64,000 bases of DNA from Conus ventricosus. Its lineage: Eukaryota > Mollusca > Gastropoda > Neogastropoda > Conidae. Positions within the stretch are counted from its first letter, which is position 1, and the number at the start of each line of letters is the position of its first letter. The notes beneath the pieces were generated by a model. It was given only the letters and a program-made list of their open reading frames with translations, did no database searches and was not told where the DNA came from. Below are positions 36,426 through 49,559 of this stretch, piece after piece. The DNA is taken from assembly GCA_018398815.1 (NCBI GenBank), contig CM031602.1, positions 100,363,107 to 100,427,106 of the forward strand. The letters are read 5' to 3'. The position numbers and the translations under genes were made by a program.

Positions 36426-37080
36426 CTAAGAAGATGAACTCGTATTTGCGACAGCAAGTATATATGTAGAACCACTGCTAAATAATGATCTGACAGATGA
36501 GGACAGTGCAGGTGAGAACGACGGAGGAACGGTCAACAACCTGAATCGGTGCCAGAGGGCAAGGACCAAAGCTGTGGTGGCAAGGGTGGATGCGCACCAC
36601 TTTTGCAGACGATGAGGAAGAGGAGGACTTGTCATCAACTGTAACGAATGACTTCCAACTGACCCGTTCATTGAGAATAGGTCCTCTATAGGTCATTTTT
36701 GTCACGCCGATCATTCTCCTCCTCACGAATGAAATCTTCTTTTTTTTTTTAAATCATAACATGGAGACCTTTGGCCTTGTCCTCAAGTACAAATGTTAGG
36801 GTGAGTCCAAAAAGGTCTCATGCTACGAATTTTCGGGGAAAAAAGAAGATTCCATTCGTGAGGACGAGAATGATTGGCGTGAAAAAAAGAACAAGTAGAG
36901 GTAGAGGCAGGAACCAGTGGCCAAGCAGATTCTGCGGAGGAAGTGGAGCTGGATTGGACACATCTTAGGAAGCCAGCATCAGCACACACGCCAAGTCCTG
37001 ACATGGAATCCGCAGGGGAAAAGGAAAGAGAGGCCGACCTCGCAGCAGCTGGAGGTGAGACACTGAGGCAGAGATAAAGA
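36426..37080 (+). pseudogene. Mirror of piggyBac-like fragment and chimeric LINE tail
   Basis: Counterpart of 19,060-19,831 on the plus strand. The acidic block is near 36,480-36,545 and the [17 protein letters not shown] segment near 36,785-36,840. The LINE tail near 36,900-37,060 is cut by a shift after [12 protein letters not shown]. Confidence 0.45.
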
Positions 37081-39100
37081 GGCAGGGTGTGACGTTTTTA
37101 ATAAGACCCCATTCATAAATGATGGTTGAATGCTCAGGCAAGAACGATAGACGTAGTAGGAAAGTCAAGCTTTCGTCCACACCCTTCACTTTCTTTCTAC
37201 AGATGGAATCAGGGGTTTGATCTTTGATACAACAACTGAATGTAATAAAGTATGAACAATGATGGTGGTGATCTGCAGTGAATACGTCGTATGGTTGCTT
37301 TGAATGTTGATGTCTGTTTGTTCCCTATGAAATGAATGACATACAAAAGAAATTAATCATGCACATATACTAATAACAACAAAGTCTTGTTCTTCTCCTC
37401 TTCGCTTCTTGCAGTAGCACAAATATCGACTGTCCGCTCATGCTACAAAAATATCTTCCGGAGGATACACACAGAATATAGTCATACACAAGATAATATA
37501 TGAAAAAAATGTTGAGTGTGTTGTGGCGTGCTTGAATGTGGAGGGATGTGTTTATGTGATTGCCACTCAGCTTCACGGAATCGTGTAGCGTTCCGGAGTT
37601 CGCTGACGTTCACAGTTCACTTCCAGATCCCGGCACAGGTTGACACACCAGCACGTTCCTCCGACGAAGGATGTAGCGGGTAAGATGTGTGCCGAAGGTG
37701 AAGATAAAGATGCAGAGAGATGATCCCGGGGGGATGAAAAGGAAGAGTAGTAGTAGTAGTAGGATAGGAACAGGAGTAAGCGTGAGTGAGACCTGCAAGA
37801 TAACAATTGTCTTAGATCTTGCACTATAGTGGCACATCACTAATCCACCCATTGACGCTCTAAACACACTTTACAATTGCACTAGCTTGCTCTATCATTT
37901 ACAATTGATTTCCTTCAAAAATTGCTTTATGATAAAACTCGTTATAAAGGGAAAGGGGAAAATGTATACGAATATTCCAATCTGCCTTGACTGAGTATTC
38001 GCCAAGGCTTATGCTTGATGAATTACAATTATATTTAATCCTTGAACAGATTGAATCAAATGGCGTCAATCTTCATATTATACAGATCACTTAGATCCGA
38101 GAAAAGTGCTTCGTTCATAACTTGCACTCGTTTACGATTCTTTAAAATAAATCTGCATTCACACAAATATCACATCTTCTAAATATGGTTGCATACAATG
38201 GTGAGCTGAAATAGAATTTACATAATATGGGTTAGTACATGGCAACACGACATGATGAGAGCAAACAGATGAAAAGGACAGCTCTACGATCAATCATACG
38301 TGTTGACTGGTAAACCTGAAAAATTTAAATTTAGAGCATTTTAAATGATCGCGCGCACAAAACATTATTGAATCGATAAATGTTGCCTTAATACGATTAT
38401 ATTGAAATAAATTTTGTTGGACTACGGCTAACAGACTCGCCCACGGAACGATGAGATCGTTCCCGACTTTCCCCGAAAAAAGTTGTGGGTATCGTCCTAA
38501 TCCCCCTAGTGCCCCTTCAGTCCCGGGCCCCGACTGATACCTTCAAAAGGTTTCTTGCTTTTTTGAATAATTTGACCTTTCTCCCGGAGCCACTTCACGT
38601 CGATCGGGTTGATCAGATCGTACGATGCAACGGTCAATACTTATGCACATGCGCGGACGGAGAAACCACTGACACTTGGACAATTGCGATTGGTCAGTAC
38701 GATGGTTTTCCATACCCTACGATTGTAAATTATTTTATTATTAATACAAATACAAGTCTGCATGACGCTTAAAATTATAAACGTACTGCCGTAAAGCAAA
38801 AACTAACAATTAGTTTTGTCGTTTGGACATGGAAATATTAAACAAGTGCAGAGCGAATAGACGTCATGTACCGATTGCGTCATTTTCTTAATGAAAATGA
38901 CCCGAGCTTATGAATGAATGTCACACAGGGACCAACTGGACAGGCATTCAGCGAGCAACCAGAACCAAGTGTGATGGCGGAGTGATGTCGATGGCCTATG
39001 CTCACCCTTGAGCATGGCCTAAGTGAGTAGGGACGACAAGATGGCGGAAACAGTAAACAACTGAAGATCAGAGTCTGCTGAGATTTTTAAAGACTGCTCA
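37081..39100. other. Mirror of unassigned stretch 17,031-19,055
   Basis: No gene family recognised. Almost base-for-base the reverse complement of the left arm, with scattered one-base indels. Confidence 0.6.
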
Positions 39101-39105
39101 AGAAA

Positions 39106-40224
39106 ATGACGAGACTGACAAGACCAAGGAGTCGGGGCGGCCAAACTAACACCATGGCAAGTAAAAATGTTACGGTGAGTCAAAACAGGTCTCCATGGTA
39201 TGAATTTCGAAAAAATGAAGATTCCATTTGTGAGGAGGAGAATGATCGTCATGACAAAAATAGCGAAGAGGATGAATTACGTTCGCGCAAAGACCAAGAC
39301 CATGAGCAAGAACAAGCAAATGTAAGTGAAATAAAAGACCTTCATACGGTCATCTCGAATTGTGTGAAAGGAACTCTCTGCTTGAAAGTACAGTAGCGAA
39401 GACGAGCGATCTGTTACTGAAAATACAAGCATGAAAAAGTCAACTGAAGACAAGGGCGACTGCTGTTAACATCCACACCCAGACAGCTTTTGTGAATCGG
39501 TCAGACAGTTCTTGGTCTCGTAGCTATGCCGAGGCTATCAAATACAATCCATCAAATACCGAAAAGAAACCATAAGGGAAAAAAGTCAGAACTGTCTGTT
39601 AAAAAAAACGAGAAAAATCAATAACACAGTCAAGAAAATGAAAGATGACGCAAATATCAAACTTGACGTCAAATCGCATGCTGACAAATTCGTCATGCCT
39701 TGGAATATGAAGACAATAAACATACTCTTCCTAAGATCGTGATGCTGCATGACTCCATTGTGAAGGTATCAACGGGAATAGATTGAGGCGTTCCTACGGC
39801 TTCAGTGCCTACACAAGACCTTTTTTTCTATAGAAGGCATTCCACAGCGCTTGAAGAGGCCTTGTCCTCAACTGAGGAATCAGTGGACGCGATAATTGTT
39901 CACTGTGGAGTAAATGATGCGAAGAAGTCAGACGCAAAGGTGTGCAGCAAAGCTTTCGTTCAATGTATTCAAGATGTTCCAGCAAACACCCAAAGACGAA
40001 GATCGTGGTAAGTCAAATCGCCCTGTTCAGGATCCTGATACTGAACTTTGTCGTCAGCTCTTCAATGCCCTGATCACCAGTGACTTGTTCAAATAGAAAT
40101 GTATCCTTCATAAGCCACGACAATCTTCAGATCACAACACTGAAGGACGATTCTACACCCCAACACCAGAGGGGCCATTGTCCTAGCAGCAACCTGGGCA
40201 GAAACACACGACATTTTGTTTTGA
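39106..40224 (+). pseudogene. LINE ORF1 with esterase (SGNH-like) domain (better-preserved start)
   Basis: Possible starts are ATG at 39,106 or 39,154; the latter gives MASKNVTVSQNRSPWYEF. An acidic and basic coiled-coil-like segment follows to about residue 90. The esterase part reads across frames: KIVMLHDSIVK near 39,735, SVDAIIVHCGVNDAKKS near 39,880-39,925, a DPDTELCRQLFNALITSDLF block near 40,033-40,092, and a stop at 40,222-40,224. Expected length is about 370 residues. It precedes ORF2 on the same strand, as in CR1-group LINEs. Confidence 0.76.
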
Positions 40225-40639
40225 AGCAGACCCAGGAAAAACAGCCAGACGACCCCTGGCCATACTTCCCATGCAGCGTTTACCTGCCCCCTTCAAGACA
40301 GCCCTTCTTTGCTGAAAGTCGGCCGTGACGGTGGTGGAAGATATACGACTGCTTAAGAGACTGATACTGACACAGAACAACTAAACTGTGCAATCTTTAC
40401 ATTACCGTCAGCCAGATACTTTTGATGAACAGCTAGTAGTGTGGATTGTTGTACGCCTAGTTTTGATTTTGTTTATATTGATATTGTTCTAAACAACCAT
40501 TTATCATTTTGTTCTTTCATCATCTTTCTCTTCTGCATACAGGTTTTTGTCTAGCTAGATATTTAGATATTTGTATTCGTTCTATTGGTATTTTTTTGAA
40601 GACATGCCTGATAGATCACCTGATGTGATTACCATTTGA
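40225..40639 (+). other. Inter-ORF region of the LINE
   Basis: AT-rich linker between ORF1 and the first recognisable endonuclease sequence. No separate gene. Confidence 0.5.
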
Positions 40640-43600
40640 CAGTGGAATGACATACCAATAATTACTAATAAGTCATATCTCATTGACACCTTACAATCTT
40701 TAAGTATCATATTTTGATATTGCAGTCTGTACATGTGTGCGAAACAAAATTACTCAGACTGCCTAACTTTTATTACCCACCAGTACATAATCAAGTTTCT
40801 AACGTAAGACAAAGAAGAATAAGCAGTACTATTACATCCGGCAAGGTGTTGATTATTCGTTGTGCCCATCACCAGTTCCATCAGATCAACAAGACATTCT
40901 TGCGCAGCAAGTGTTAGAATTAATAACAAGAATGTTCTAAACGCTGTCTCCATTTATTTGCCCAAAGGACCAAATGATCGAAACACTGAGTGGCTACATT
41001 CGCTTTAAAATTCTAACGAAACATGGCTGGTTGGTGGAGACTTCAATTGCCCATTCTCCATTCTATGGCTGGTTGGTGGAGACTTCAACGCCCATTCTCC
41101 ATGGCTGGTTGGTGGAGACTTCAATGCCCATTCTCCATGGCTGGTTGGTGGAGACTTCAACGCCCATTCTCCATTCTATGGCTGGTTGGTGGAGACTTCA
41201 ACGCCCATTCTCCATGGCTGGTTGGTGGAGACTTCAATGCCCATTCTCCATGGCTGGTTGGTGGAGACTTCAATGCCCATTCTCCATGGCTGGTTGGTGG
41301 AGACTTCAATGCCCATTCTCCATTCTGGGATAAAGACTGCTCAGCTATGACCAGCAATCGCTTCGTTGAAAATGCGGTGGACTCATCTTGTGCTTGCTAA
41401 ATGACGACAAGATCACTCGAATACCAGACGTTTCTGCCATTAGAGCAAGTGCCATTGACTTGTCCTTGATTTCTCCACAATTAGCTTTTGACTACATCTG
41501 GCAAACATATTAAGACACTCTGGGGAGTGGTCGCTTTCCACTTAAGATTGAATTAAATAAAAATTCTGAAATAACAAAATTTTCCAGAAGACAAAAACCC
41601 TAAATACAATTTTAAATTCGCAGACTGGAAGAAATTTTCAACTCTTCTTTCTCACGTTGATGAGAATGATATTTCTGACAATGAAGATGATATAACTGTT
41701 TCATATAGTGGATTCAGTGAAATGATTCTCTCCACCGCAAATGAAACTATTCCTTAATGTAGAATTAAGAGAAATAGACACCATACTGGACATGTGTGGT
41801 GGACAAACGATTTTGAAGAAGCCGTGAATAAAAACAGGAATATAAAGCATACCTTAAAATGAAGTCTGAGGAAGTAAACAAAAAGAAAAACATCAAATGT
41901 GGAATGATTCAGTGCACGTTCCTATAGGATAGAAAAGGAACACAAAGAAATGGAGGAAGCCAACGCACATTCTAACAAAGTTGTAGCCAAAGATAAACGT
42001 TTATATTGGTCATCCTTCTGTGACAAAGAGGTTCTGAGCATAAAGATTTTCAGATGGTGTGGAAAAAATTTCGGGACATGAAACATGGATTAAATCTTCC
42101 TCGATGCCCCATTGAACTAGATAATAACAAATTTCCAACTTCAGTAGAAAAGGCAGAAACATTTGCTGATATATTCTCAAGGACAATGCGAATGGAAAGT
42201 CTTTCACCAGGATGTAGACAGGTTTGAGAAAAGGAAGAAAAACATCTCTATGATGCGCCACATGCAAATAGTAATCGTTATGTCAATGCACCTATTACAA
42301 TGCATGAGGTGAATGATGCTACTTTTTCATTGATTAACAACACATCATCTGTAGGGTTAGACGCAATTTCAAATTCTATATATAAACACTTACCAAATGA
42401 TTTCATAAGACTTTTGCAAACAATGTCTTAAACGATTTGGTCACAGGGTATTATGCCAAGAATATAGAAGCAGTCAGTAATAATTCACAATTAAAAGCAA
42501 GATAAATCTGCAACAAATCTAAGTAGTTATCAACCAATAGCTTTAACTTCTCATGTCTCTAAAACTCATGGGAAAATATAGTTCTGAATAGACTGACATA
42601 TTATAGTGATAAATATAACATAAAACCAGACAATCAAGCCGTTTTTCGTAAAGGAAGATCTGTCATCGATCATATAGTTAAAATAACCACACAAATCAAA
42701 AACCAATTAGCACAACGAAAAGTGTGCTGGCTACTTTGTTATGTTAAAAGAGCTTTCGATAGTGTCTGGCATGGCAGATTGTTATTCAATTTAAAAAAAT
42801 ATAGGTCTATCAGGCAATCATTATTATATCGGAGAAAGTGTTCCAGACAGAAAGCTACAAGTTAAAGTAGAAAATACGTACTCTGAATATAAAGCATTAC
42901 AAATGGGAATTCCACAAGGCTCCATGATAGCTCCAATGTTGTTTAACATTTTACTCTGTGATCTTCCAAAACATAAAGCAAAAATATTACAGCTGTGTAG
43001 TATGGGACGATCTGTGTATATGGATGAATACTTCAATAAGGGAACAATGCCCCGAAAAGAACACTTAATTACTACAAGAACCTTTATCAAAATGAATTAG
43101 ACAGTCTTGGTAGATACATTCTTGAGAATGGGCTAATGTTTTCTTGTGAGAAAACATATATTTGGTGTTATGTAATAATGGCGCCGATACAAGCCAATTG
43201 CACTCTTTTAAATTGGACGCAGTCGCACTTGACTACAAACCTCTAGTTCAATTTTTAGGAGTATATTTAACATTGAAAGTAACCTGGAACTTTCATATTT
43301 AGTACCTTCTGACAAAGCTAGAAAACCACTTAACTTTTTGAAAATTATCAGTAAACAAAGCTGGCGTCAGGATATAAACACTTTAAAGCATTTAGCTACA
43401 TCACTTATCCGATCACAATTATGCTATGCACAAGAGGCGTTCTCCAGTGCCCTAAACAATAGTTACAAAAGCCGCAAAGCGTTGATAGTAAAGCCTATAA
43501 ATAATGCCTTGATCTTCTGTTCTATGTTTCAACTTACTGAACTTATAAAGAAACCAATATGTTACCATTAGACGAACATAGAAAGCTAACACTTGCCAAT

Positions 43601-43924
43601 ATGGTATGAAGTGTTCAGCGTTCACAGGTGTGAACAAGAAGGAGATTGCTATAAAACCTCTTTATCCAAAAAAAGCTCAGACTAATTTATCATATTTTAC
43701 CACTGGTTCTTGTACAGAAAATCTTTCAAAAGAGTCAGTGGTCAGTTCTGAGACATTAGCGAAGGTGGCCTTGATTTCTCCTCCAGCTTGGGGAAGAAAC
43801 GGAGCACACAAACGGAGAAACGGAGAGAAATATTCTCAGTATCTTAAAGTTTACATTGATGATTCTGTATTGGTTTTGATACTCAGGCAGTTTTGTTTTT
43901 TTTACACCAACACAAAAGTTTAAA
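40640..43924 (+). pseudogene. LINE ORF2: AP-type endonuclease and reverse transcriptase
   Basis: Endonuclease blocks run from LPNFYYPPVHNQ (about 40,759) to the repeated GGDFNAHS block (41,026-41,335). Reverse transcriptase motifs: FRKGRSVIDHIVK near 42,643, KRAFDSVWHG (motif A) near 42,749, and MGIPQGSMIAPMLFNILL (motif B) at 42,905-42,957. The motif C position is disrupted near 42,995-43,010. A thumb-like SLIRSQLCYAQEAF follows near 43,407. An intact protein nicks target DNA and copies its own RNA there. Many stops and shifts make this copy inactive. Clade is probably CR1/Jockey-group by ORF1 type and motif style; not proved. Confidence 0.82.
41026..41335 (+). repeat. 36-bp in-frame minisatellite in LINE endonuclease (mirror)
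   Basis: About eight copies of the 12-codon GGDFNAHSPWLV block, some with an extra TCTATGG insertion (SPFYGWLV type). Flanking sequence continues the endonuclease on both sides (FWDKDCSAMTSNRF follows). Confidence 0.92.
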
Positions 43925-44290
43925 AGATAAATTTCAACGGGGGAAGGCAGATTAACCCCATTGGTCGCCGAAATGGTAAAATTTTGTTATAGCGTTTTTC
44001 ACGTTTTTTAAAATGACTTTCTAAAAATTAATATTTGGGAAATAGTTTTTTTTGTTTTGGATTCAATTTTTGTTCTTTCAAAACCCTACAAATTTGGGAC
44101 CTACCGTTTCAAACAAAATCTTGTAAAAAGAAATAAAGCCATTTTAATTTATGTTTTTGATATTTAAAGGAAAAATAATGGGCACCTTCTTTTTGGATTT
44201 CCCTTTGCATTTTTGATATTTGAGGAATTTACTTGGGGTAAAAAAAGCGCAAAGGGGGGACCCCGAAAAGAAAATGCTGATTCAGAAAAC
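43925..44290. other. AT-rich stretch between LINE and LTR element (mirror)
   Basis: Counterpart of 12,022-12,400. No gene. Confidence 0.6.
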
Positions 44291-44295
44291 ACTAC

Positions 44296-46564
44296 TGTCG
44301 GGTTCGCTACGACCTGAACAAATTACATAGAATGAAGACAGAATTTACAGCCAAACTATCGCTTCCAAAAAATTTAAAGACTGCTGAACACAGTTTAAAC
44401 ATCACACAACATTTATTGACCGTGACATGAAGAACATTTTCCCCGACCAAACAAACGACAACCTTCCACCTCAATCAACCCTTCAAAACCAAAAACACAT
44501 GCCACCACAAACCCCTCGCTCTTTTAAACACTCAATCACACTGCATCCACACCTGACACCAGCCCCCCCCCTGCCCCGGCATACCTCAACACTACCTAGG
44601 TCAGGGGGCACATGCACATATCATCAATCCAATGAAAAAACACAGTCCCAAAATAAAACCCCTAAAAGGAACTTCAATGGCTCCACCCGGGAGACACCAC
44701 AGGGGTAAAAGGGCACAGACACTATCCCAATACAATAATCCCACGCCGTGCCCAACGCCCACTCTGGCCAAACTACAAATTATTTCTGAAAACAATTAGG
44801 GCCTTGACACATTCTCAGCACAATGCATACAGAAAAGTGAAAACCCAAACCCCCTGAAAGGAATTTCAAGGGCCCCGCCCCTGGAAACACCACGGGGTCA
44901 TAGGGCACATGCACACATCACAAACAAGAAATCTACGTTCAACGTAAAACCTTTTTCAAGAATTTCAATAGATCCGCACCGGAAAACCCCACAGGGGCCC
45001 TGGGGCACATGACCAAATCATCAATACAATGAAATCATACAGTGTAAACGCCCAAACCTTGAAAAGAACTTAAATAGACCCCCAGCACAGAAAAAACCCC
45101 CGGGCCAACAACCACCTGACCAACAATTAAATTATTTCAGAGAAACATTTTACAATACACGTTTTTCACACGACTCACCACCGCCACGACCCCAACCTAC
45201 CCCTAGCGTCTCTTCTGCGTTCCCACTACTGTTCATGACCCCGAAGCATTTTGCACCGCACGTCTTCCAATCAACACCAACACGGGACCCTCCCGCGGCC
45301 TCGCGATGCCCCTGCCATACCAGACCACTGCCACAAAAGCCAGGCCACACAAGCCACGGGGCCCACAAGTCCACGGGCCCCAACAAGTCCACTGGCCACC
45401 AACACAGCGTCCAGGACACCCCCACCGAAAACCTAGTACCTCCCCACATTTTCTCCGGGCGAAGCCCCCCAAGGGCAAGACACTGCCATCCCATCCTGTC
45501 CGGTCGCCACCAGGTCAGGCGATTTTTTCCCCCCCAGCGGCCCACAGTGGCCACATACGCTAAAGGCAGCGGCGCAGGGCGGGGGAAAAGACAGGACAAG
45601 GGGGGGGAATTTTGAGGGGGTCAATTGGCATTCTGTCTGGATGGACCAAGGACGAACCGGGTTACAGTTTACGGGGTAAAGGGGCATCGGAATGGGAGCG
45701 GAAAGGGTCGAAGAGACGCAGGAATCACCACCTACGGATGCCCCGGGGAATCCGCCGACCCCGGAGGACACGTGACCTGGGCGACAGGCGACAGCGGGTC
45801 CTCATGAAGCCCACGGGGCTTCCGAAAGGGAGGCAGCAGCCCACACGGATCCCGTCGTACACCGGGGGGTCACTCAAACAGCAACCATCAGACTAACGCC
45901 AAGCCCGACAACAGCCACTTCGCACGCACCAAACAACACAACCGCAACCAATCTTCATCCCTCACCACTGGGGCCCCAGTGAGTTTGGGTAAAAACTTAC
46001 TCGACTACTCATCTGATACAAAAACAGTACAACTACCGGATCGCGGGCACCTCTTCCCCCCTAACCAGTAAACGGGGATACCGGATTTCAAAGACTGCTG
46101 GGAAATACGCCACAAACACTAGCCTAAATTCTTGTAACAAACACCCATACAAAAACCATCTGGCTCAGCCCCCGCACCCCCTGCAGTCTTCCCACCAAAC
46201 CCCAGAAAAAAAAACTCACGATCCCGATTCGGCGCAACGTGCTCTAATCCTGCCCCTTTGAAAAACTTGAGTGCCCCCCCCCTTGAAAAGGGAACACACA
46301 CAACACCCCACGGCCAGTGTCAGAAAACCGGCTGACTCGCTTCCCTGGCTAAAAATGACTAAAGCTTGCCCAATGGGCCCAAACACAATATTTTTCCCTA
46401 CCGGGGTTTAAAAAAAAAAACCTTTCTATTGAACACCTGGGTCGCGCTGTAAAAACCCCAAAACTGTACCAACACAGACTGACTGCTGATGACAGAGGCG
46501 AACCGAATGCCGTAGCCGTGACCGTGTGACCATGGTAACGATGACGGACAGAAGCCAATCTACA
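44296..46564 (-). repeat. 3' LTR of mirror copy
   Basis: Begins (minus strand) TGTAGATTGGC at 46,564 next to the C-run polypurine tract and ends CGACA at 44,296 beside ACTAC. Confidence 0.88.
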
Positions 46565-46575
46565 CCCCCCCCCCC
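46565..46575 (-). promoter_or_regulatory. Polypurine tract (mirror)
   Basis: C run on the plus strand, read as about 11 G on the element strand, directly bordering the 3' LTR. Confidence 0.6.
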
Positions 46576-46599
46576 AAGTTTCCCAACTCTACTTTTAAT

Positions 46600-47750
46600 C
46601 GACACACATAGAACGCAGGCAGGGGAGTGCAACCGACGTTCACACCTACTCAGGAAATCACTGCCTCTTTCCTGCAAACCGGAAAGCTTCCACCCGAAAC
46701 GGGTATGCGAAGCGGGGGGCGCCCACCTAGTGACTTTTCCACTTGCTGCCCTGACCGCTCTAGGTACGCAACGGGAGGGTCACCGAACCACAACGGCGAC
46801 CAACGGTAGGAGGGAACTTGCAACCCCCAAACAAGAGCAAACACCTTTCTCGATGACGGGGTAATTCCGTTCGGCTGAAGCAGCTTTTTGCCGCAAACTA
46901 CAGAGCACCCTCCTGCTGCCCGCAGGGAATAGCCCCAAAATCCTTGTCCGATGCGTCAGTCTGTAGGATAAAGCCACCTCCTGGAAAGGTAACCGCATAC
47001 TGGGGGTAAAAAACTTTGCTTTGAGCATGTGAATGCCTCCTCGCCCAGCGTCCAACGAAACCCTTCGGGCTCGCCACCCTTTGTCAGTTGGCATGGCAAG
47101 AAAACTCACAAAACGGGGCACGAAAGGCGATAGTACCCACCAACCCCAGGAAACTTCGCACCCCCCTTCTTCGTCCACCTTTGCACCCCCGGACCTGCCA
47201 CTTGCCTCCGGGGGGAGAAATACAGCCTTGCCCCACCTTGTGACCCGGGTATTTCCGCCTCCGGCCCCCCAACCCGCATTTGGGATGGTTTTGCTGCAAT
47301 CGACACTCTCTGATCCCTAACGATGTCGCAGCCCCCTCCAATGCTCCTCCTGGCCAGCGCTACGAATTTTCGAAATAAAGTTGTAAACCGGCAGATCCCA
47401 ACGGAAACAACGCTTCCTCATCATCCTTAAAAAAAACTGCCCCGACTGCCAACCCGAAGGGCAGACCTTCCACGGGTAGCACCCTGGGGTGTAACAAACG
47501 CGTTTTGGGGGGTCCCCTCAGCCCCAGGTATCTGCCAATAACCCTTGGCAAATCTATCTTGCTGAAAAATTGCTTCTCCCCAAACTTACAAACAGAAACT
47601 CGAGTCCGCATGGGTTCCGAGTCGAACCAAAAACCCACCTTTTTGACTTGCGGAATCCACGCAGAACCTTTTTTTCCCGTCCTTCTTTTTGACCAGAACA
47701 ATTGGTGGGCTGGGCGACGTGGATGGTTCGATCACCCCCATCCCACAGGC
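46600..47750 (-). pseudogene. pol: Reverse transcriptase and RNase H (mirror)
   Basis: IVLVKKKDGKKRFCVD near 47,700-47,655 opens the RT fingers. Palm, then VRSFLGLVGTI near 47,170-47,140 and the RNase H region to GSDFLSRCERR near 46,650 follow. Frame breaks fall at other places than in the left arm. Confidence 0.83.
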
Positions 47751-47899
47751 CCAATTTCCCCCTTGACGGTCCCTCCGCGAAGAACGGGGAAACTCTGACC
47801 TAAGGGGGCGACCATCCGTGAGCTTGATGGCACACCCCAAAAACTGTACGCTTCGGTAGGTCAGTGAGAATTCCGCAAACTCCTCTGCCAGGACCTCAG

Positions 47900-49120
47900 T
47901 CGCGCCGCAAACGCTGGTCACGAGTTCCGAACTTCACCTCAGCAGAAACCCGGTCGCTTCTAACGGATCACGGGGTGTTTTACGGTCACCATCGTGACAT
48001 CCTCCCCCCCACTTCCGGGATAACCACTGCTCTCACAAAACCCCGCTTCCTTGGTACATCTCTTTCTCTCTCCACAAACTTCTTCAGGGGTTGGGGCGTA
48101 AATAACTTATCCCCGCGCTCGAGCTGTACCTTGTAGTCTACTTCCCCACGCTTTCGACAGGGAGTAAGGCCCCCTTCCACATGATTTTCCCACTTGTTCT
48201 TTTGGGGAGTCTGAGCCCCAGACCGCTCCTGGCATGAACTCGCGTTTTCTAGCCTTGGCATCTACTTCTCTTCTGCTGTTTGCTCGCTTAACTCAGGCTC
48301 CGTCGAAACTCACAAGAGCAGCAATACGGTTCCGAAAGTAAAACCACATACTGGGCAGCGGTGCCACCTCCTGATCGGGCCCGCGCCCAAATTTTCCCTT
48401 CACAACTCGGGGGCCCCCGAACCTTCCCCCCCCGTACAGGACTCAAAGGGCAGAAGCCTGGTTTCCCGGGGGTACCCCCCCGGTTAGCAAACAACGCCGC
48501 GGGGATCCAAAACCCCACTCTCGGGCTGTTCCTAGCCAACCTTGATCTCTCTTAAGGGTCCTTTTAAACCTTTCCACGGGGCCATTGCATTGGGCGTGGA
48601 AGGCGATGTGCAGCCCCTTTGACTGCGAAAGTCGATGCACCCCCCCCACTGGCGCTGGTGAACTTGGCCCCTGTCTGACAGCACCTCTGGGGGAATACCG
48701 TGCACGTCCACATTGTAAACAGTGCCTCAGCCACAGTGACATGTCAATAATTTCGGAGGCCAGGGCCTCAGGGACGGTCGCGTATCAACCATTCCACACA
48801 AACCTTTTTCCCTGCTTGACATCGCATTATGGGCCCCACGAGGTCCACACCCACCTTCCGAAGGGCTCCCGGGCCTTCCGTCCGACCAGGGGCACTGGCA
48901 TCACCCCCCCTTTGTCGGTCCTTCGGGCTCGCACACATGACCACAATAACGGGCAAATCTTGGGCACATTCCGGGCCAGTAGAATCGGAAACTCTTTGCT
49001 TTTTTTCTGGTACCAAGATAAAACCCCCTAGGGGCACATCATGACAGCTCAAGCACCACCTTGCGCGATCCGAGGACACACACTTGCACAAATTTTTCTC
49101 CTGGGTCGGGAACCTCCTCT
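47900..49120 (-). pseudogene. pol: Integrase (mirror)
   Basis: Core blocks KVGVDLVGPI near 48,860-48,830 and HAQCNGPVERFKRTLKRD near 48,600-48,550, then a C-terminal block with HVEGGLTPC and VDYKVQLERGDKLF near 48,180-48,095. Lies upstream of RT on the element strand, as in the other arm. Confidence 0.82.
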
Positions 49121-49559
49121 AAACCCCCCCCCCTGACGGGTAGACACCACCCCCTACCTACAAAAAACGTTCCCCATCTCAGCAGCACGTCAGCCGCAGC
49201 AAGCGGGTCCCCTTCTTGCAACTCCGCACCCTCGCGGGCGCACATGGGAAAACCCTTTCCTATCGGTAGCCTGGCGGCGTTTCCAGCGGCTTTCCCTGGG
49301 CCCTAGTTTTTACTGCACCACACAGGGCGGGTTGGCTAGCCGGCACCTTGGGAGCCTCTCCTGATAAATCGGCCCTGGCCACGTTTTCCCATGAGCACAT
49401 CCCTAACCCTTTTTTTTATCACAAGAACCCTCCCGACCCAGGAAGGGGGATTCTAATTCACTTTGCCACTGGCAGTCTATGCCGACAAACCCCCACTTTG
49501 GGCCAAAAAATACCCGCACGCTCTCTCCGTGTAGGCGTCCCGCGAGATAGATATTTGGC

